Notes: generated from the letters alone by a model not told the origin. Positions 17,254 through 25,781 are shown, counted from the stretch's first letter. The stretch: DNA of 48,103 nt from Clostridium sp. (GCA_031292145.1 JARLHR010000147.1:1-48103), one strand, 5' to 3'. Made by a program: numbers and translations.

Positions 17254-18042
17254 ATGGATAATGTATATGGTTCACGCGAATGGGCTACTTCAAATGTAAA
17301 TTTTATTACAGGCTGTAGTAATGACTGTCTTTATTGTTACTCAAAGGCTTTGGCAATAAACTATGGTCGTAAAACGAGCGAGAATTGGCACGTTGAAGAG
17401 GTCAGAGAAAAAGATCTCATAAAAAATCGCAAGAAAATAGATGGAAGGATTATGTTTCCATCATCTCACGATATTACACTACAAAATCTAAATAATTCGA
17501 TTGAATTATTAAAAAAACTACTTAAAGTAGGGAATCAAGTTTTAATTGTATCAAAACCGCATTTTGAGTGCATTAAGGAAATTTGCCTGGAGAGTGAAAA
17601 CTATAAATCAAATATACTTTTCAGATTTAGTATCGGGAGCGCCGATAATAATATACTTAAACTTTGGGAGCCTGGGGCTCCATCATTTGAGGAGAGACTA
17701 GAGTGCTTAAAATATAGTTATGAGCATGGGTTTGCAACAAGTGTTTCATGTGAACCCATGTTGGATAATAATATTGGGGCAGTCATTGATGCTGCTCTTC
17801 CTTTTATTACTGATTCATTGTGGCTCGGTAAAATAAATAATTTAAGCAGGAACTTAATTTTGAATGACATTGATGATGTGAACGTATTGAAGCAAGCTGA
17901 TAAATTATTAGCGTGGCAGTGCGAAGAAGAAATAAAGGCTCTTTACGATAAATATAAGGATGTGGAGAAAATTAAATGGAAATCTTCAATTAAAACAATT
18001 ATGGGAATCCCTTTATCTGCGAAAGTTGGAGCTGATATATAA
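17254..18042 (+). CDS. Radical SAM protein of the spore photoproduct lyase-like group
   Basis: About 262 residues from the ATG at 17254; an in-frame TTG at 17206 would add 16 residues. The radical SAM cluster is in NFITGCSNDCLYCYSKALA, a C-x3-C-x2-C motif that binds the 4Fe-4S cluster. Further conserved pieces are IMFPSSHDIT, VGNQVLIVSKPH and FSIGSADN, followed by SVSCEPMLD, which resemble the SplB/DNA repair photolyase-like family. Such proteins sit on many mobile elements. Their substrates are mostly unknown, and DNA lesion repair is known only for true spore photoproduct lyases. The gene is monocistronic and bracketed by a repeated sequence, suggesting separate acquisition. Confidence 0.7.
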   Translation: MDNVYGSREWATSNVNFITGCSNDCLYCYSKALAINYGRKTSENWHVEEVREKDLIKNRKKIDGRIMFPSSHDITLQNLNNSIELLKKLLKVGNQVLIVSKPHFECIKEICLESENYKSNILFRFSIGSADNNILKLWEPGAPSFEERLECLKYSYEHGFATSVSCEPMLDNNIGAVIDAALPFITDSLWLGKINNLSRNLILNDIDDVNVLKQADKLLAWQCEEEIKALYDKYKDVEKIKWKSSIKTIMGIPLSAKVGADI

Positions 18043-18110
18043 TAAATATATTCTCGCTATTGACTTCTGACATTTCAAGAAGTACATTAAGATATAAGAT
18101 ATTACAACTG

Positions 18111-18151
18111 AAAACCTTCCGAAACGTACAACTCGACAACTCGACAACTTT
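18111..18151 (+). repeat. Repeat flanking the radical SAM gene, right copy
   Basis: The first half AAAACCTTCCGA is at 18111-18122. The second half CTCGACAACTTT is at 18140-18151, preceded by a partial duplicate CTCGACAAC at 18132-18140. It lies upstream of the primase gene. Confidence 0.6.
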
Positions 18152-18267
18152 ATAAAATCTGGTCTAGACAATTTCAAACAGGAAACCAGCAAACAAATTA
18201 ATTAACTTATAGAATTGCTGGTATTATTATGGCAATTCATCTTTGAACTTCAAATTTGGTAAAAAAG

Positions 18268-20409
18268 ATGAACAATAAAGAAATAATCAAAAGGTATGTA
18301 AACGAATGGGGTTTAAGCCTTATAAAAATAAAGGCTGGAGATAAAGAGCCTGTTGGCAAATGGAAAGATTTCCAAACAAGAAAACTAAAGGAACAAGAGA
18401 TAATAGAAAAGTTCGACAACGTTGATGAACTCCGCATAGCGATTGTATGCGGTAAAATATCAGGAAACCTAGAACTTATTGACATAGACAATAAGTTTGG
18501 GAATGTTGAAACACTATACCCAGAGTACCTGGAATTACCAGGCGTAATGGATATTATTAAAAAATGTGTGGTAGAAAAATCAATGAGCGGCGGTCTGCAT
18601 ATTTATTATCGATGCAACGAACTGCAAGGAAACATGAAACTCGCAGAGTGGCCAACTGGCAAGAAAAATGAAAAAGGAAAAGAATTATTTGAAACCGTAT
18701 TTGAGACTCGTGGAGAAGGTGGTTACGTATTGTGTGCGCCTTCTAAGGGTTACGAACTAATTCAAGGTGGATTTGAAAACATTCCTTTCATAAGTAATGA
18801 AGATCGCGAGACTCTGCTAAGCGCTTCACGCAGTTTCGATAGAAAAGTTACTGAAGTAAAGCCAATTGCAGATAGAAAAAAATATAAAAATGGCACGCCG
18901 TGGGATCTTTATAGCAAATCAGAGTCTGCAATTGAAGAGTGTAAGAAGCTACTAATAGAAAATGGCTGGAAACGAAATGGACAAAATGATAAAGAAGAAT
19001 ATTGGTTACGTCCAGGCAAAAATGATGGGGTGTCCGCAAGTTACAGAGACAATAGTTTTGGGGTATTCTCTACTAACGCAGGTGTGTTTGATTCAAATAG
19101 ATCCTATCTACCGGCTTCTGTATATGCTCTATTAAAATATGGTGAAGGAAAAGAAAACTTTAAGAAAGCCATCGATGATTTTATCGTAAAGGGTTTTGGA
19201 GAAAGGTCGGGGGCTGATATTGGTTTAGTTGAAACACATCTGGATTTACTTTACGATTTTAGGTTAAATATTGTAACAGGAATGCTAGAGATGAAACTAA
19301 AAGCTGAAACAGAGTATAAAAACGCAGAGGATTATGATACGTCAAGCATTTTCAGAGAAATGCAACATAAGGATATTAACTACTCATATGAAAGACTGAA
19401 TAACCTGTTGAATTCTGATTTTGTACCACGGTATGATCCGTTTAAGGAATACTTTGAAGGATTACCAGTATGGGACGGAACTGATTACATTAAAGAGTTA
19501 TCGGATACAATTAAGCTCACTGATGAAAGTAAACGCGATTACTGGTATACCTGCTTAAGACGCTGGTTGATAGCATTAACAGCGTGTGCCACTGAAGAAG
19601 ACATTACAAATGAAGTATCTCCAATTTTTTACGGACTCCAAGGTAAGGGTAAAACCAAGTGGCTCAACCGGATAGTGCCAACTGCGCTTGATCCGAAGAA
19701 GTATTTGTTTGTTGGGACAATAAATGATGATAAAGATTCAAAGCTGCATCTATCAAGTAAATTTATTATTAACCTGGATGAGCTTGGCTCATTGAATAAA
19801 GATGAGATTGGATATCTGAAATCTCTTTACTCACTAACCCACATCACCATTAGAGAGCCATATATGAGAAAGAGCAGGGCACTTATAAGGCGAGCAAGTT
19901 TTGCAGGAAGTATTGATCGTGAAGAGTTTCTGACGGACCTTTCAGGAACACGCAGGTTCCTGACATTCTCTGTTTCTGAATTGGATTACCAACATCAGGT
20001 AGATATGGATAAAGTTTATGCGCAGGCGTATACATTATTCAAACAAGGTGAGCGTTTTTATTTTAATGAAGACGAAATAAAAGAAGTAAACATGAATAAC
20101 GAGGATTTCAGGATTAGACCTATAGAGGAAGAACTGTTTTTTCGCTACTTTGAAAAACGTGGGATAAATGGAAAACAAGAATTACTGACAACAACGGAAA
20201 TTGCACACGAATTTGCGGAAATAGATAACTCCTATAGGATGTCTGATGCGTCAATCAGAAAGATTGGACAGCTCCTTAACAAGGAAGGTTTCTCTAAGGG
20301 TAGAAAAAAACGAGGGTCGAATTATGTTTATGCGTGGGATATCAAACGAGTAAACAGAACAACCTTCGCAATATTAAAACAGAAAACGCCTGAGATAAAA
20401 GACAACTAA
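18268..20409 (+). CDS. Bifunctional PrimPol/VapE-type primase-helicase
   Basis: About 713 residues. The N-terminal part is a PrimPol-type primase: YVNEWGLSLIKIKAGDKEPVGKW, a catalytic-type LELIDIDNK acidic patch and the MSGGLHIYYRC His motif. The C-terminal part is a VirE/VapE-type AAA+ helicase: Walker A FYGLQGKGKTKW near residue 455, Walker B FIINLDELG, and the sensor-like IREPYMRKSRALIRRASFAG and DLSGTRRFLTF motifs. A terminal wHTH-like segment follows (ASIRKIGQLLNKEGF). It likely primes and unwinds at the element's own origin, as in phage satellites and islands. The start is the ATG at 18268; a TTG 12 bp upstream is possible. Origin-like repeats lie just downstream. Confidence 0.85.
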   Translation: MNNKEIIKRYVNEWGLSLIKIKAGDKEPVGKWKDFQTRKLKEQEIIEKFDNVDELRIAIVCGKISGNLELIDIDNKFGNVETLYPEYLELPGVMDIIKKCVVEKSMSGGLHIYYRCNELQGNMKLAEWPTGKKNEKGKELFETVFETRGEGGYVLCAPSKGYELIQGGFENIPFISNEDRETLLSASRSFDRKVTEVKPIADRKKYKNGTPWDLYSKSESAIEECKKLLIENGWKRNGQNDKEEYWLRPGKNDGVSASYRDNSFGVFSTNAGVFDSNRSYLPASVYALLKYGEGKENFKKAIDDFIVKGFGERSGADIGLVETHLDLLYDFRLNIVTGMLEMKLKAETEYKNAEDYDTSSIFREMQHKDINYSYERLNNLLNSDFVPRYDPFKEYFEGLPVWDGTDYIKELSDTIKLTDESKRDYWYTCLRRWLIALTACATEEDITNEVSPIFYGLQGKGKTKWLNRIVPTALDPKKYLFVGTINDDKDSKLHLSSKFIINLDELGSLNKDEIGYLKSLYSLTHITIREPYMRKSRALIRRASFAGSIDREEFLTDLSGTRRFLTFSVSELDYQHQVDMDKVYAQAYTLFKQGERFYFNEDEIKEVNMNNEDFRIRPIEEELFFRYFEKRGINGKQELLTTTEIAHEFAEIDNSYRMSDASIRKIGQLLNKEGFSKGRKKRGSNYVYAWDIKRVNRTTFAILKQKTPEIKDN

Positions 20410-20411
20410 GT

Positions 20412-20640
20412 GGTAGGTTAGGGTAGGTTGGTGGTAAGTTATCTTACCACCCCAAAACCTTACAAAACAAACCATAATCAAACAAAATAAGCTAAAGTGG
20501 TAAGTAGTAAGTAAAATAATATATATATAATCAGTAATGTGTAGAGTAGATAGTGAGAGGGGCTGGCAACGTGGTGGATACACTACTACACATCCACACC
20601 CTTTATAGAAAAGTACCTACCACTCTTACCACTTACCACC
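20412..20640. repeat. Iteron-like repeats, candidate replication origin
   Basis: Directly after the primase gene come two 10-bp near-identical tandem units, GGTAGGTTAG and GGTAGGTTGG (20412-20431). A perfect 9-bp inverted repeat follows (GGTGGTAAG 20430-20438, CTTACCACC 20443-20451). A further GTGGTAAG lies near 20497. TTACCAC is repeated at 7-bp spacing at 20626-20632 and 20633-20639. An AT-rich TATATATA stretch at about 20520 lies between. This combination beside a primase-helicase gene is typical of an initiator-bound origin. No experiment supports it here. Confidence 0.45.
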
Positions 20641-20678
20641 AGAGGAATAAAGTAAACTTCAAAATCGAGATTAAAATT

Positions 20679-21035
20679 ATGATAAATATAGATGCGCTAT
20701 TAAAAATAGAACCGACACTAACTCCTTTCGGAATTGAAGGTCCAAAAACACTGCATACGGATGATAAATTTGAAAAAGATTATTTACGACAAATTGAAAC
20801 TTGCATAGACTGGCTAAAAGAGAAAACCGTTGACAGTGAAATAAATCAGATATCTACCAGCTATGGGATAAAGCATATTGTGGAGAGGGAACTCCACACG
20901 TACGTTTCCAACGGATCCTTCATTGCTGCTGTTATTTACCTGGATATACCTTATGAGCGAATTACTGATTCACCTAATATTCTAGTGGCAATTTCAGGAG
21001 ACGAGCTCTACAAAAACGACCCTAATCATTCGTAA
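20679..21035 (+). CDS. Small uncharacterised protein beside the primase
   Basis: A 118-residue protein from the ATG at 20679; the open frame continues upstream through the repeat region, but that part looks non-coding. Central motif SYGIKHIVERELHTYVSNGSFIAAVIYLDIPYERI looks like a compact alpha-helical domain, here quoted in pieces: SYGIKHIVERELHTYVS, then GSFIAAVIYLDIPYE. Similar small proteins accompany primase genes on mobile elements, by recollection only. No catalytic motif is seen. It is framed by the iteron-like repeats on one side and a strong inverted repeat on the other, so a replication-control role is possible. Confidence 0.55.
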   Translation: MINIDALLKIEPTLTPFGIEGPKTLHTDDKFEKDYLRQIETCIDWLKEKTVDSEINQISTSYGIKHIVERELHTYVSNGSFIAAVIYLDIPYERITDSPNILVAISGDELYKNDPNHS

Positions 21036-21045
21036 GGGTTGGTAG

Positions 21046-21081
21046 GGTAGGTTAGTTGTGCATTGACTTAACTAACCTACC
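21046..21081 (+). terminator. Perfect 12-bp inverted repeat after the small gene
   Basis: GGTAGGTTAGTT (21046-21057) and AACTAACCTACC (21070-21081) form a perfect 12-bp stem with a 12-nt loop, 10 bp after a stop codon. No T-run follows, so a classic rho-independent terminator is unlikely. The right arm also overlaps a second short stem (ACCTC 21079-21083 with GAGGT 21093-21097), and the left arm repeats the origin-type GGTAGGTTAG unit. Confidence 0.4.
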
Positions 21082-21139
21082 TCCTCTATAATGAGGTGGC
21101 ACAAAAAACACAACCTACACAACCCGGTATCAATCGTTT

Positions 21140-21172
21140 AATACATGTAAGTTTTATATCAAATACATGTAA
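21140..21172. promoter_or_regulatory. Double palindromic operator
   Basis: AATACATGTAA occurs at 21140-21150 and 21162-21172. Each copy contains the palindrome TACATGTA, and starts are 22 bp apart, about two helical turns. The second copy abuts an ATG at 21173. This is the layout expected for cooperative binding of a small dimeric repressor over a promoter. Confidence 0.5.
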
Positions 21173-21343
21173 ATGGAGAAACTAAAAATGAAAAAAGTAT
21201 TTAATAGAAAGGTAAGCAAAGCCGAACAAGTTTATCTTAAGCAATTACAGAATCGTCCACATGATACAATTTTTTCAGTGGTTTTTTCGAAGGTTCAGGA
21301 TTATCACAATCATCAACCAGATGTAGGCAAAGATAAAGGATAA
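21173..21343 (+). CDS. Small basic protein, 56 residues
   Basis: An ORF starting at the ATG directly after the double operator (a second ATG lies five codons in). The product is rich in Lys and Gln (MKKVFNRKVSKAEQVYLKQL, then IFSVVFSKVQDYHN) and lacks recognised motifs. A helical DNA-binding or regulatory protein is possible. The operator-like repeats right before it are the main support that it is real. Confidence 0.45.
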   Translation: MEKLKMKKVFNRKVSKAEQVYLKQLQNRPHDTIFSVVFSKVQDYHNHQPDVGKDKG

Positions 21344-21478
21344 TGCAAATAAAAACTGACTCTAAATTCACCTTGGGCTGGAAGTAACACTTCTTTAAGT
21401 TCCCCCTTCATATACAGATGCTGAAATAGCAACTAGATATTTCCAGATTCAAAATCGCCTTTGAACCACATAATAAGC

Positions 21479-21754
21479 CTATTTTAAGTATTTTTGTAGC
21501 CAATTTGAAACCGAATCTGAAATGCCAGACCATGCAGCTGGCGCACTAATAACACCGACATAAATTTTATCACTATCATTAAGTAACCTTAATAATTCAT
21601 CCTTTACCTTTGCTGGTTCTTCTGTTGAAACTATAATATAGGAAGATTCAGTAATTCTAGCCCAGGTATTATAGGATTTTATTTTTTTTAATAAATCTTC
21701 GTAATTTCTTTCTGGTTGGGATAAATCATATGTTATTAATAATGTATTTTTCAT
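21479..21754 (-). CDS. SinR/Cas2-like small protein
   Basis: A 91-residue protein with the ferredoxin-like pattern of SinR/Cas2/VapD-type proteins. It starts NTLLITYDLSQPERNYEDLLKKI, where the strand and YDL match Cas2-like strand 1. ESSYIIVSTEEPAKV (strand 2 to helix) and SDKIYVGVISAPAAWSGI follow, then a C-terminal helix (VSNWLQKYL). SinR-family proteins are stand-alone relatives of Cas2 without CRISPR, and no CRISPR array or cas1 is present. The gene overlaps the upstream HEPN gene by 4 bp, so the two form a coupled pair. It could be the antitoxin or a second RNase. The 135-bp gap on its 3' side has no gene. Confidence 0.7.
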   Translation of the reverse strand: MKNTLLITYDLSQPERNYEDLLKKIKSYNTWARITESSYIIVSTEEPAKVKDELLRLLNDSDKIYVGVISAPAAWSGISDSVSNWLQKYLK

Positions 21755-22491
21755 TTTTCATTCTCCAAATCATGGATATGTTTAGCAATTTTGGAAACAA
21801 CTTTAATACAATCATCAACTTCGCTTTTCGTAATTCCATTTTCAGTTGGAGGTAGCTTTGCTAAATCGTAGTCTCCTTTATGTGCAATCATATGCCTTCG
21901 ATTAGTATATTTATCTAAATCACCCTTCAAAGTTTCTTCATTTATATTTGCTTTTACTGATATATCATTAAATATATTATTAAAACCAATAATTTTCATA
22001 TATTCATCGATATTCTTTGTCCCTTGAAACGATTTTTTTTCAAAGTCTGCTTGAAAGCATTTTTCTACTCTATCCAAAAGATCATTTTTCCTTGCAGCTT
22101 CTAGCAATATTTTGGGTTCTATAAATTTTGTAATTTTATCTTGTAGAGAATCTGGAAGTTTCTTCTCTGTTGATGCTATAAGTTTTCTGATATTTGAAAT
22201 TATAAATGTTCTAATAAAAGCATCAAGTGCTGAAATTGATAAAACTATTGAAGCCCTGTAAGCATCAGACAGCTCATTGTTGGTTAAATTACACTTTTTC
22301 TTTGCCTCGGAATGTAACTTTATTAAATTTTTTGCCCGCTTTATGCTTAAAGTAAATATATCAAACGGACCATAAGTTTTTGTAACCCCTTTAGCAACCT
22401 TTGATCCTATGTCTATGTTTTTGGAAGTTAAAATCTCACCTTCCGATTTTATATCTGGTTGGGATTCTTCTTCTTTAATTATTGCTATCAT
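21751..22491 (-). CDS. HEPN-domain protein, putative RNase
   Basis: A 246-residue mostly alpha-helical protein. The C-terminal region carries NRRHMIAHKGDYD, where R-x4-H matches the RxxxxH active-site motif of HEPN ribonucleases. The upstream helices SDAYRASIVLSISALDAFIRTF resemble the RiboL-PSP-HEPN arrangement (quoted pieces: YRASIVLSISALDAFIRTF). Such proteins cleave RNA, often as toxins or abortive effectors. The stop codon overlaps the start of the SinR/Cas2-like gene by 4 bp. It is divergent from the methyltransferase at 22753 with 261 bp between, so it may share a regulatory region with that module. Confidence 0.7.
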   Translation of the reverse strand: MIAIIKEEESQPDIKSEGEILTSKNIDIGSKVAKGVTKTYGPFDIFTLSIKRAKNLIKLHSEAKKKCNLTNNELSDAYRASIVLSISALDAFIRTFIISNIRKLIASTEKKLPDSLQDKITKFIEPKILLEAARKNDLLDRVEKCFQADFEKKSFQGTKNIDEYMKIIGFNNIFNDISVKANINEETLKGDLDKYTNRRHMIAHKGDYDLAKLPPTENGITKSEVDDCIKVVSKIAKHIHDLENEK

Positions 22492-22752
22492 ATTTTATCT
22501 CAAAAATATAGTAAAAGAGTATAACTTTAATTTATTTTGATTACATAGAAAAATAGAGTTAAATATTTATACATTCAAGAATAATTGGATATTTATTGGT
22601 TTTCAGGCGTAGGTCTGTAAGGCTCTTATATGTTTTTTGTCAGGCTGCATAATATAACGTAAAAGATACTTGTGGATACTGGGAGATTGCTTGTTAATGG
22701 ATACATTCGTAATTTAATTTTTGAATATTCTATAGTCAATGCGAAATATGAA

Positions 22753-23817
22753 ATGGTTCATAAGAAGAATAAAACATTAAAAGCTGTTGATTTCTTTTGT
22801 TCTGGGGGGGGAATGACTTATGGTCTAAGGCAGGCTGGTATCAGGGTTTTAGGTGGGATTGATATCGATGTCGCCTGTAAAGAAACATACGAGAAGAACA
22901 ACCCGTGTTCCCAATTCATTCTTGCCGATGCATTCGAATTAAAAGAAAAAAATTTACAAACGATACTCGGGTTAAAAAAGAATGACGACAATCTGATTCT
23001 GGTAGGATGCAGTCCTTGTCAATATTGGTCCATCATTCGTACGGATAAAACGAAATCAAGTAAGTCCAAAAATTTACTTTTAGAGTTCAAAAGATTTGTA
23101 GATTATTTCCATCCTGGATATGTTCTAGTAGAAAATGTACCGGGCATTCTCACCCATAAAAATACCAGTGGACTCGAATGTTTTGTAGTAGCGTTAGAAA
23201 ATAATGGTTACAAGGTTCAATATGATATAGTGAACATGAGCGATTATGGAATTCCTCAATCTAGGCGAAGGTTTTCTCTGTTAGCGACAAGATTGCACGA
23301 GGAACCGATCTTTCCTGTTGCAAATAAAAACTATAAACCAACAGTACGAGAATTTCTGGGTGTTAATCAGGGGTTTATAAAAATAAAACATGGCTACCGG
23401 GATTCTACTGAATTTAATCATTCAACAGCTAGATTAAGTGATAAGAACGAAAAACGATTGAAAAAGACTCCTCATAATGGTGGTTCCTGGTTAGATTGGG
23501 CTAACGATAAAGACCTTAAGCGGCTTCATTACCGAGGTAATGGTTTTATTGACAATTACGGCAGAATAAGTTGGGACAAACCCGCTCCCACAATAACCAC
23601 AAAATTCATTCGTATATCGAACGGAAGATTTGCGCACCCTGAAGAAGATCGGGGTCTATCAATTCGTGAAGGTGCAACTCTTCAAACTTTCCCAAAGGAT
23701 TACATTTTTCCAGCGAAGAGCCTAAATGTTTCGGCGAAAATAATAGGGAACGCAGTTCCACCACTGTTTGCTAAAGGATTGGCGGAAACAATTATTAAAG
23801 CGCATAATCATGAATGA
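22753..23817 (+). CDS. DNA (cytosine-5) methyltransferase
   Basis: About 354 residues from the ATG at 22753. The frame is open to a GTG at 22672, but the paralogue at 36517 starts at the equivalent of 22753 or slightly later. Motifs in order: SAM site AVDFFCSGGGMTYG, catalytic GCSPCQYWS with the PCQ Cys, VLVENVPG (ENV), PQSRRRF, a recognition region with HNGGSWLDW, and the terminal GATLQTFPKDY and IIGNAVPP. It makes 5-methylcytosine in an unknown sequence. The last 8 bp overlap the GHKL ATPase gene, so the two are a unit. It closely resembles DrmMII of the DISARM operon in this window, also through the recognition region. Confidence 0.9.
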   Translation: MVHKKNKTLKAVDFFCSGGGMTYGLRQAGIRVLGGIDIDVACKETYEKNNPCSQFILADAFELKEKNLQTILGLKKNDDNLILVGCSPCQYWSIIRTDKTKSSKSKNLLLEFKRFVDYFHPGYVLVENVPGILTHKNTSGLECFVVALENNGYKVQYDIVNMSDYGIPQSRRRFSLLATRLHEEPIFPVANKNYKPTVREFLGVNQGFIKIKHGYRDSTEFNHSTARLSDKNEKRLKKTPHNGGSWLDWANDKDLKRLHYRGNGFIDNYGRISWDKPAPTITTKFIRISNGRFAHPEEDRGLSIREGATLQTFPKDYIFPAKSLNVSAKIIGNAVPPLFAKGLAETIIKAHNHE

Positions 23818-25486
23818 AGAAATCGAAGATATAACTGCTGAAGACCTAACAATGACATTCGATCCAATGACGATTGAACACCTCGGAGTGCGTATGTACT
23901 CAACATTGCCCCCAGTGTTAGCAGAATTGGTCGCAAATGCTTATGATGCAGATGCTTGCAAAGTAGAAATCATTTTGAAAGATGATAGAACTGAAAAAGA
24001 AATTATCGTTAAGGATAACGGTGATGGGATGACTTTCGATGAAATCAATACCAAATTTTTAAGAATAGGAAGAAATAGAAGAGAAATTGATGGGGATTTG
24101 CCTACACAAAAAGGTAGAAGAACAATTGGTAAGAAAGGACTTGGAAAACTTGCATTTTTCGGTATTGCCCACGAAATAGAGATTACCACTAAGAAAGGTG
24201 GAAAAGAGAATTCTTTTCTGATGAAATGGGAGGATATCAAGGCAGCTACTCAGGCCGAATATAAACCAGTCATTCTTAAAAAAGATGAGGCTTGTTCAAC
24301 AGATGAACAAGGGACCATAATAATACTCCGGGATATCAAAAGAACTAGTAATTTTAATACAGTAAGTATTGCTAATAGTCTTTCAAGAATTTTCATTTTC
24401 GATCCCGATTTCAAAGTATATATTAAGCGTAATAATGAAGACGAATTACCTTTGAACAATGAAATGAAATACGCTGATCTTAAAAAAGAAATCGAGTGGA
24501 ATATTCCGGAAGATGCACTATTTGAATCTACTTACTCCAGAAGAGCTGGAATTACCGGCAAACTTATAACAACAAAAAAGCCAATACCTCCCAAAACCAA
24601 CATGCGAGGTGTTACTCTTTATTCAAGAAAAAAACTAGTAAATCTTCCGGAATATTTTTCCGACAGTACATCCAGTCACTTCTTTTCGTATTTGACCGGA
24701 TGGTTGATGGTTGATTTCATCGATGATTTTGATGATGATGTTATTGCCACCAATAGGCAATCTCTAAATTGGGGCCATCCAGAAATGAAAGAATTACGTG
24801 AATATCTCAGATCGTTATTAAACTGGTTAGAAACAGATTGGAGAAAGAAAAGAGCTGAAATTAGAGAAGCAGATTTGACACAAAAAACAGGTATAAATGT
24901 TCCAAATTGGTTTGCAAAGTTGCCTGAAGATATTAAAAACCTAGTTGAACCTGTGTTGCAAGCTTTAGTTAAAGATAGTGAACTTCCAACTGAAACTACA
25001 AGTAGTATTGTAAGCAATTTTCATCAGATTGTTCCAGAATATCCTAAATACCATTGGCGCTATTTACATCCGGAAGTTCAAAAAATATCCAGATCATATT
25101 ACGAGAATCAAGACTATTATACGGCTTTCCTTGAAACTGCGAAAAGATATGTTAATGCGGTAAGAGAAAAATCACAGATTACCGAGCAGCTAGAGCGAGG
25201 AGTAATGGAGCAAGCTTTCAAACATGATGATCCAATTCTATCTGTTACCGAAAATTTCCGAAAATCAGATGGAAACAATTTTTCTGACCAGACAATTAAA
25301 AACGTAAAAGAAGCACAGAAGATGTTTTCAGTTGGAGCTGTAGTAGGCGGTAGACATGTTATTGCCCATGAAGAAGTTGTGGAACTACGGACGTCAGGAT
25401 TATTCAGGGACGAAGATTGTCTGGATGGATTAAGCTTACTATCTCATCTTTTTTATCGACTTGATAAATCAAAAAAAGTACGTTAG
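23810..25486 (+). CDS. GHKL (Hsp90/MORC-like) ATPase paired with the methyltransferase
   Basis: About 558 residues from the ATG at 23810, overlapping the methyltransferase by 8 bp. The N-terminal GHKL ATP-binding fold shows the N box LAELVANAYDADACKVEI, the G1 box VKDNGDGMTFDEI and the lid RRTIGKKGLGKLAFFGIA. A transducer-like region follows with GVTLYSRKKLVNLP and VIATNRQSLNWGHPE. The C-terminal ~170 residues are helical and unrecognised, ending VVGGRHVIAHEEVVELRTSG, in which R-x3-H-type spacing is reminiscent of but not clearly HEPN (quoted pieces: GGRHVIAHEEVV). Such ATPases occur beside cytosine methyltransferases in restriction-like loci. No separate nuclease gene is attached on this strand, so the restriction mechanism is unknown. 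Confidence 0.75.
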   Translation: MNEEIEDITAEDLTMTFDPMTIEHLGVRMYSTLPPVLAELVANAYDADACKVEIILKDDRTEKEIIVKDNGDGMTFDEINTKFLRIGRNRREIDGDLPTQKGRRTIGKKGLGKLAFFGIAHEIEITTKKGGKENSFLMKWEDIKAATQAEYKPVILKKDEACSTDEQGTIIILRDIKRTSNFNTVSIANSLSRIFIFDPDFKVYIKRNNEDELPLNNEMKYADLKKEIEWNIPEDALFESTYSRRAGITGKLITTKKPIPPKTNMRGVTLYSRKKLVNLPEYFSDSTSSHFFSYLTGWLMVDFIDDFDDDVIATNRQSLNWGHPEMKELREYLRSLLNWLETDWRKKRAEIREADLTQKTGINVPNWFAKLPEDIKNLVEPVLQALVKDSELPTETTSSIVSNFHQIVPEYPKYHWRYLHPEVQKISRSYYENQDYYTAFLETAKRYVNAVREKSQITEQLERGVMEQAFKHDDPILSVTENFRKSDGNNFSDQTIKNVKEAQKMFSVGAVVGGRHVIAHEEVVELRTSGLFRDEDCLDGLSLLSHLFYRLDKSKKVR

Positions 25487-25694
25487 TCATAAAAAAATTT
25501 AAACTCGTTTTTGAGGTTCATATGGGACCCAAAGGCCCCGCCATGTTATACCAGAGGTTACCTTCGAGGTCTGATATATAAGCATAGTATCATTTGGGAT
25601 TAAAAAGTTGAAATAAAATTTTTTATTTGGGAATTTTTAAAAATCACCTTATAAGCAAAAAATAGCCAGGCTTTCACCTGGCAATTAAAACTTT

Positions 25695-25781
25695 CTATTT
25701 CTTTTCTTCACTACCTGCGCTACAAGCAATTGCAGAAAGTACGCCAATTAACGCCTCAAGAAGTACTGTGAAAATGCACAT
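25695..25781 (-). CDS. Tiny hydrophobic peptide (28 residues)
   Basis: The peptide reads MCIFTVLLEALIGVLSAIAC, then SAGSEEKK. A single hydrophobic helix ends in Cys and a charged tail, resembling a minimal membrane peptide or lipoprotein; it also recalls the small 'smalltalk'-type proteins of Bacteroidota. A strong Shine-Dalgarno AAGGAGAAAA lies 6 bp before the ATG. The gene overlaps the end of the amphipathic peptide gene at 25756, on the same strand. Confidence is moderate because the ORF is very short. Confidence 0.5.
   Translation of the reverse strand: MCIFTVLLEALIGVLSAIACSAGSEEKK

Noticed and set aside
18256-18267. TTG start for the primase-helicase
   Set aside because: The in-frame ATG at 18268 is more plausible, and the extra four residues add nothing recognisable.
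20412-20640. CRISPR array
   Set aside because: Repeats are short, irregular and without unique spacers; they fit an origin or operators better.
21479-21754. Cas2 as part of a CRISPR system
   Set aside because: No repeat-spacer array, cas1 or effector genes occur in the window. The protein resembles stand-alone SinR-type relatives.
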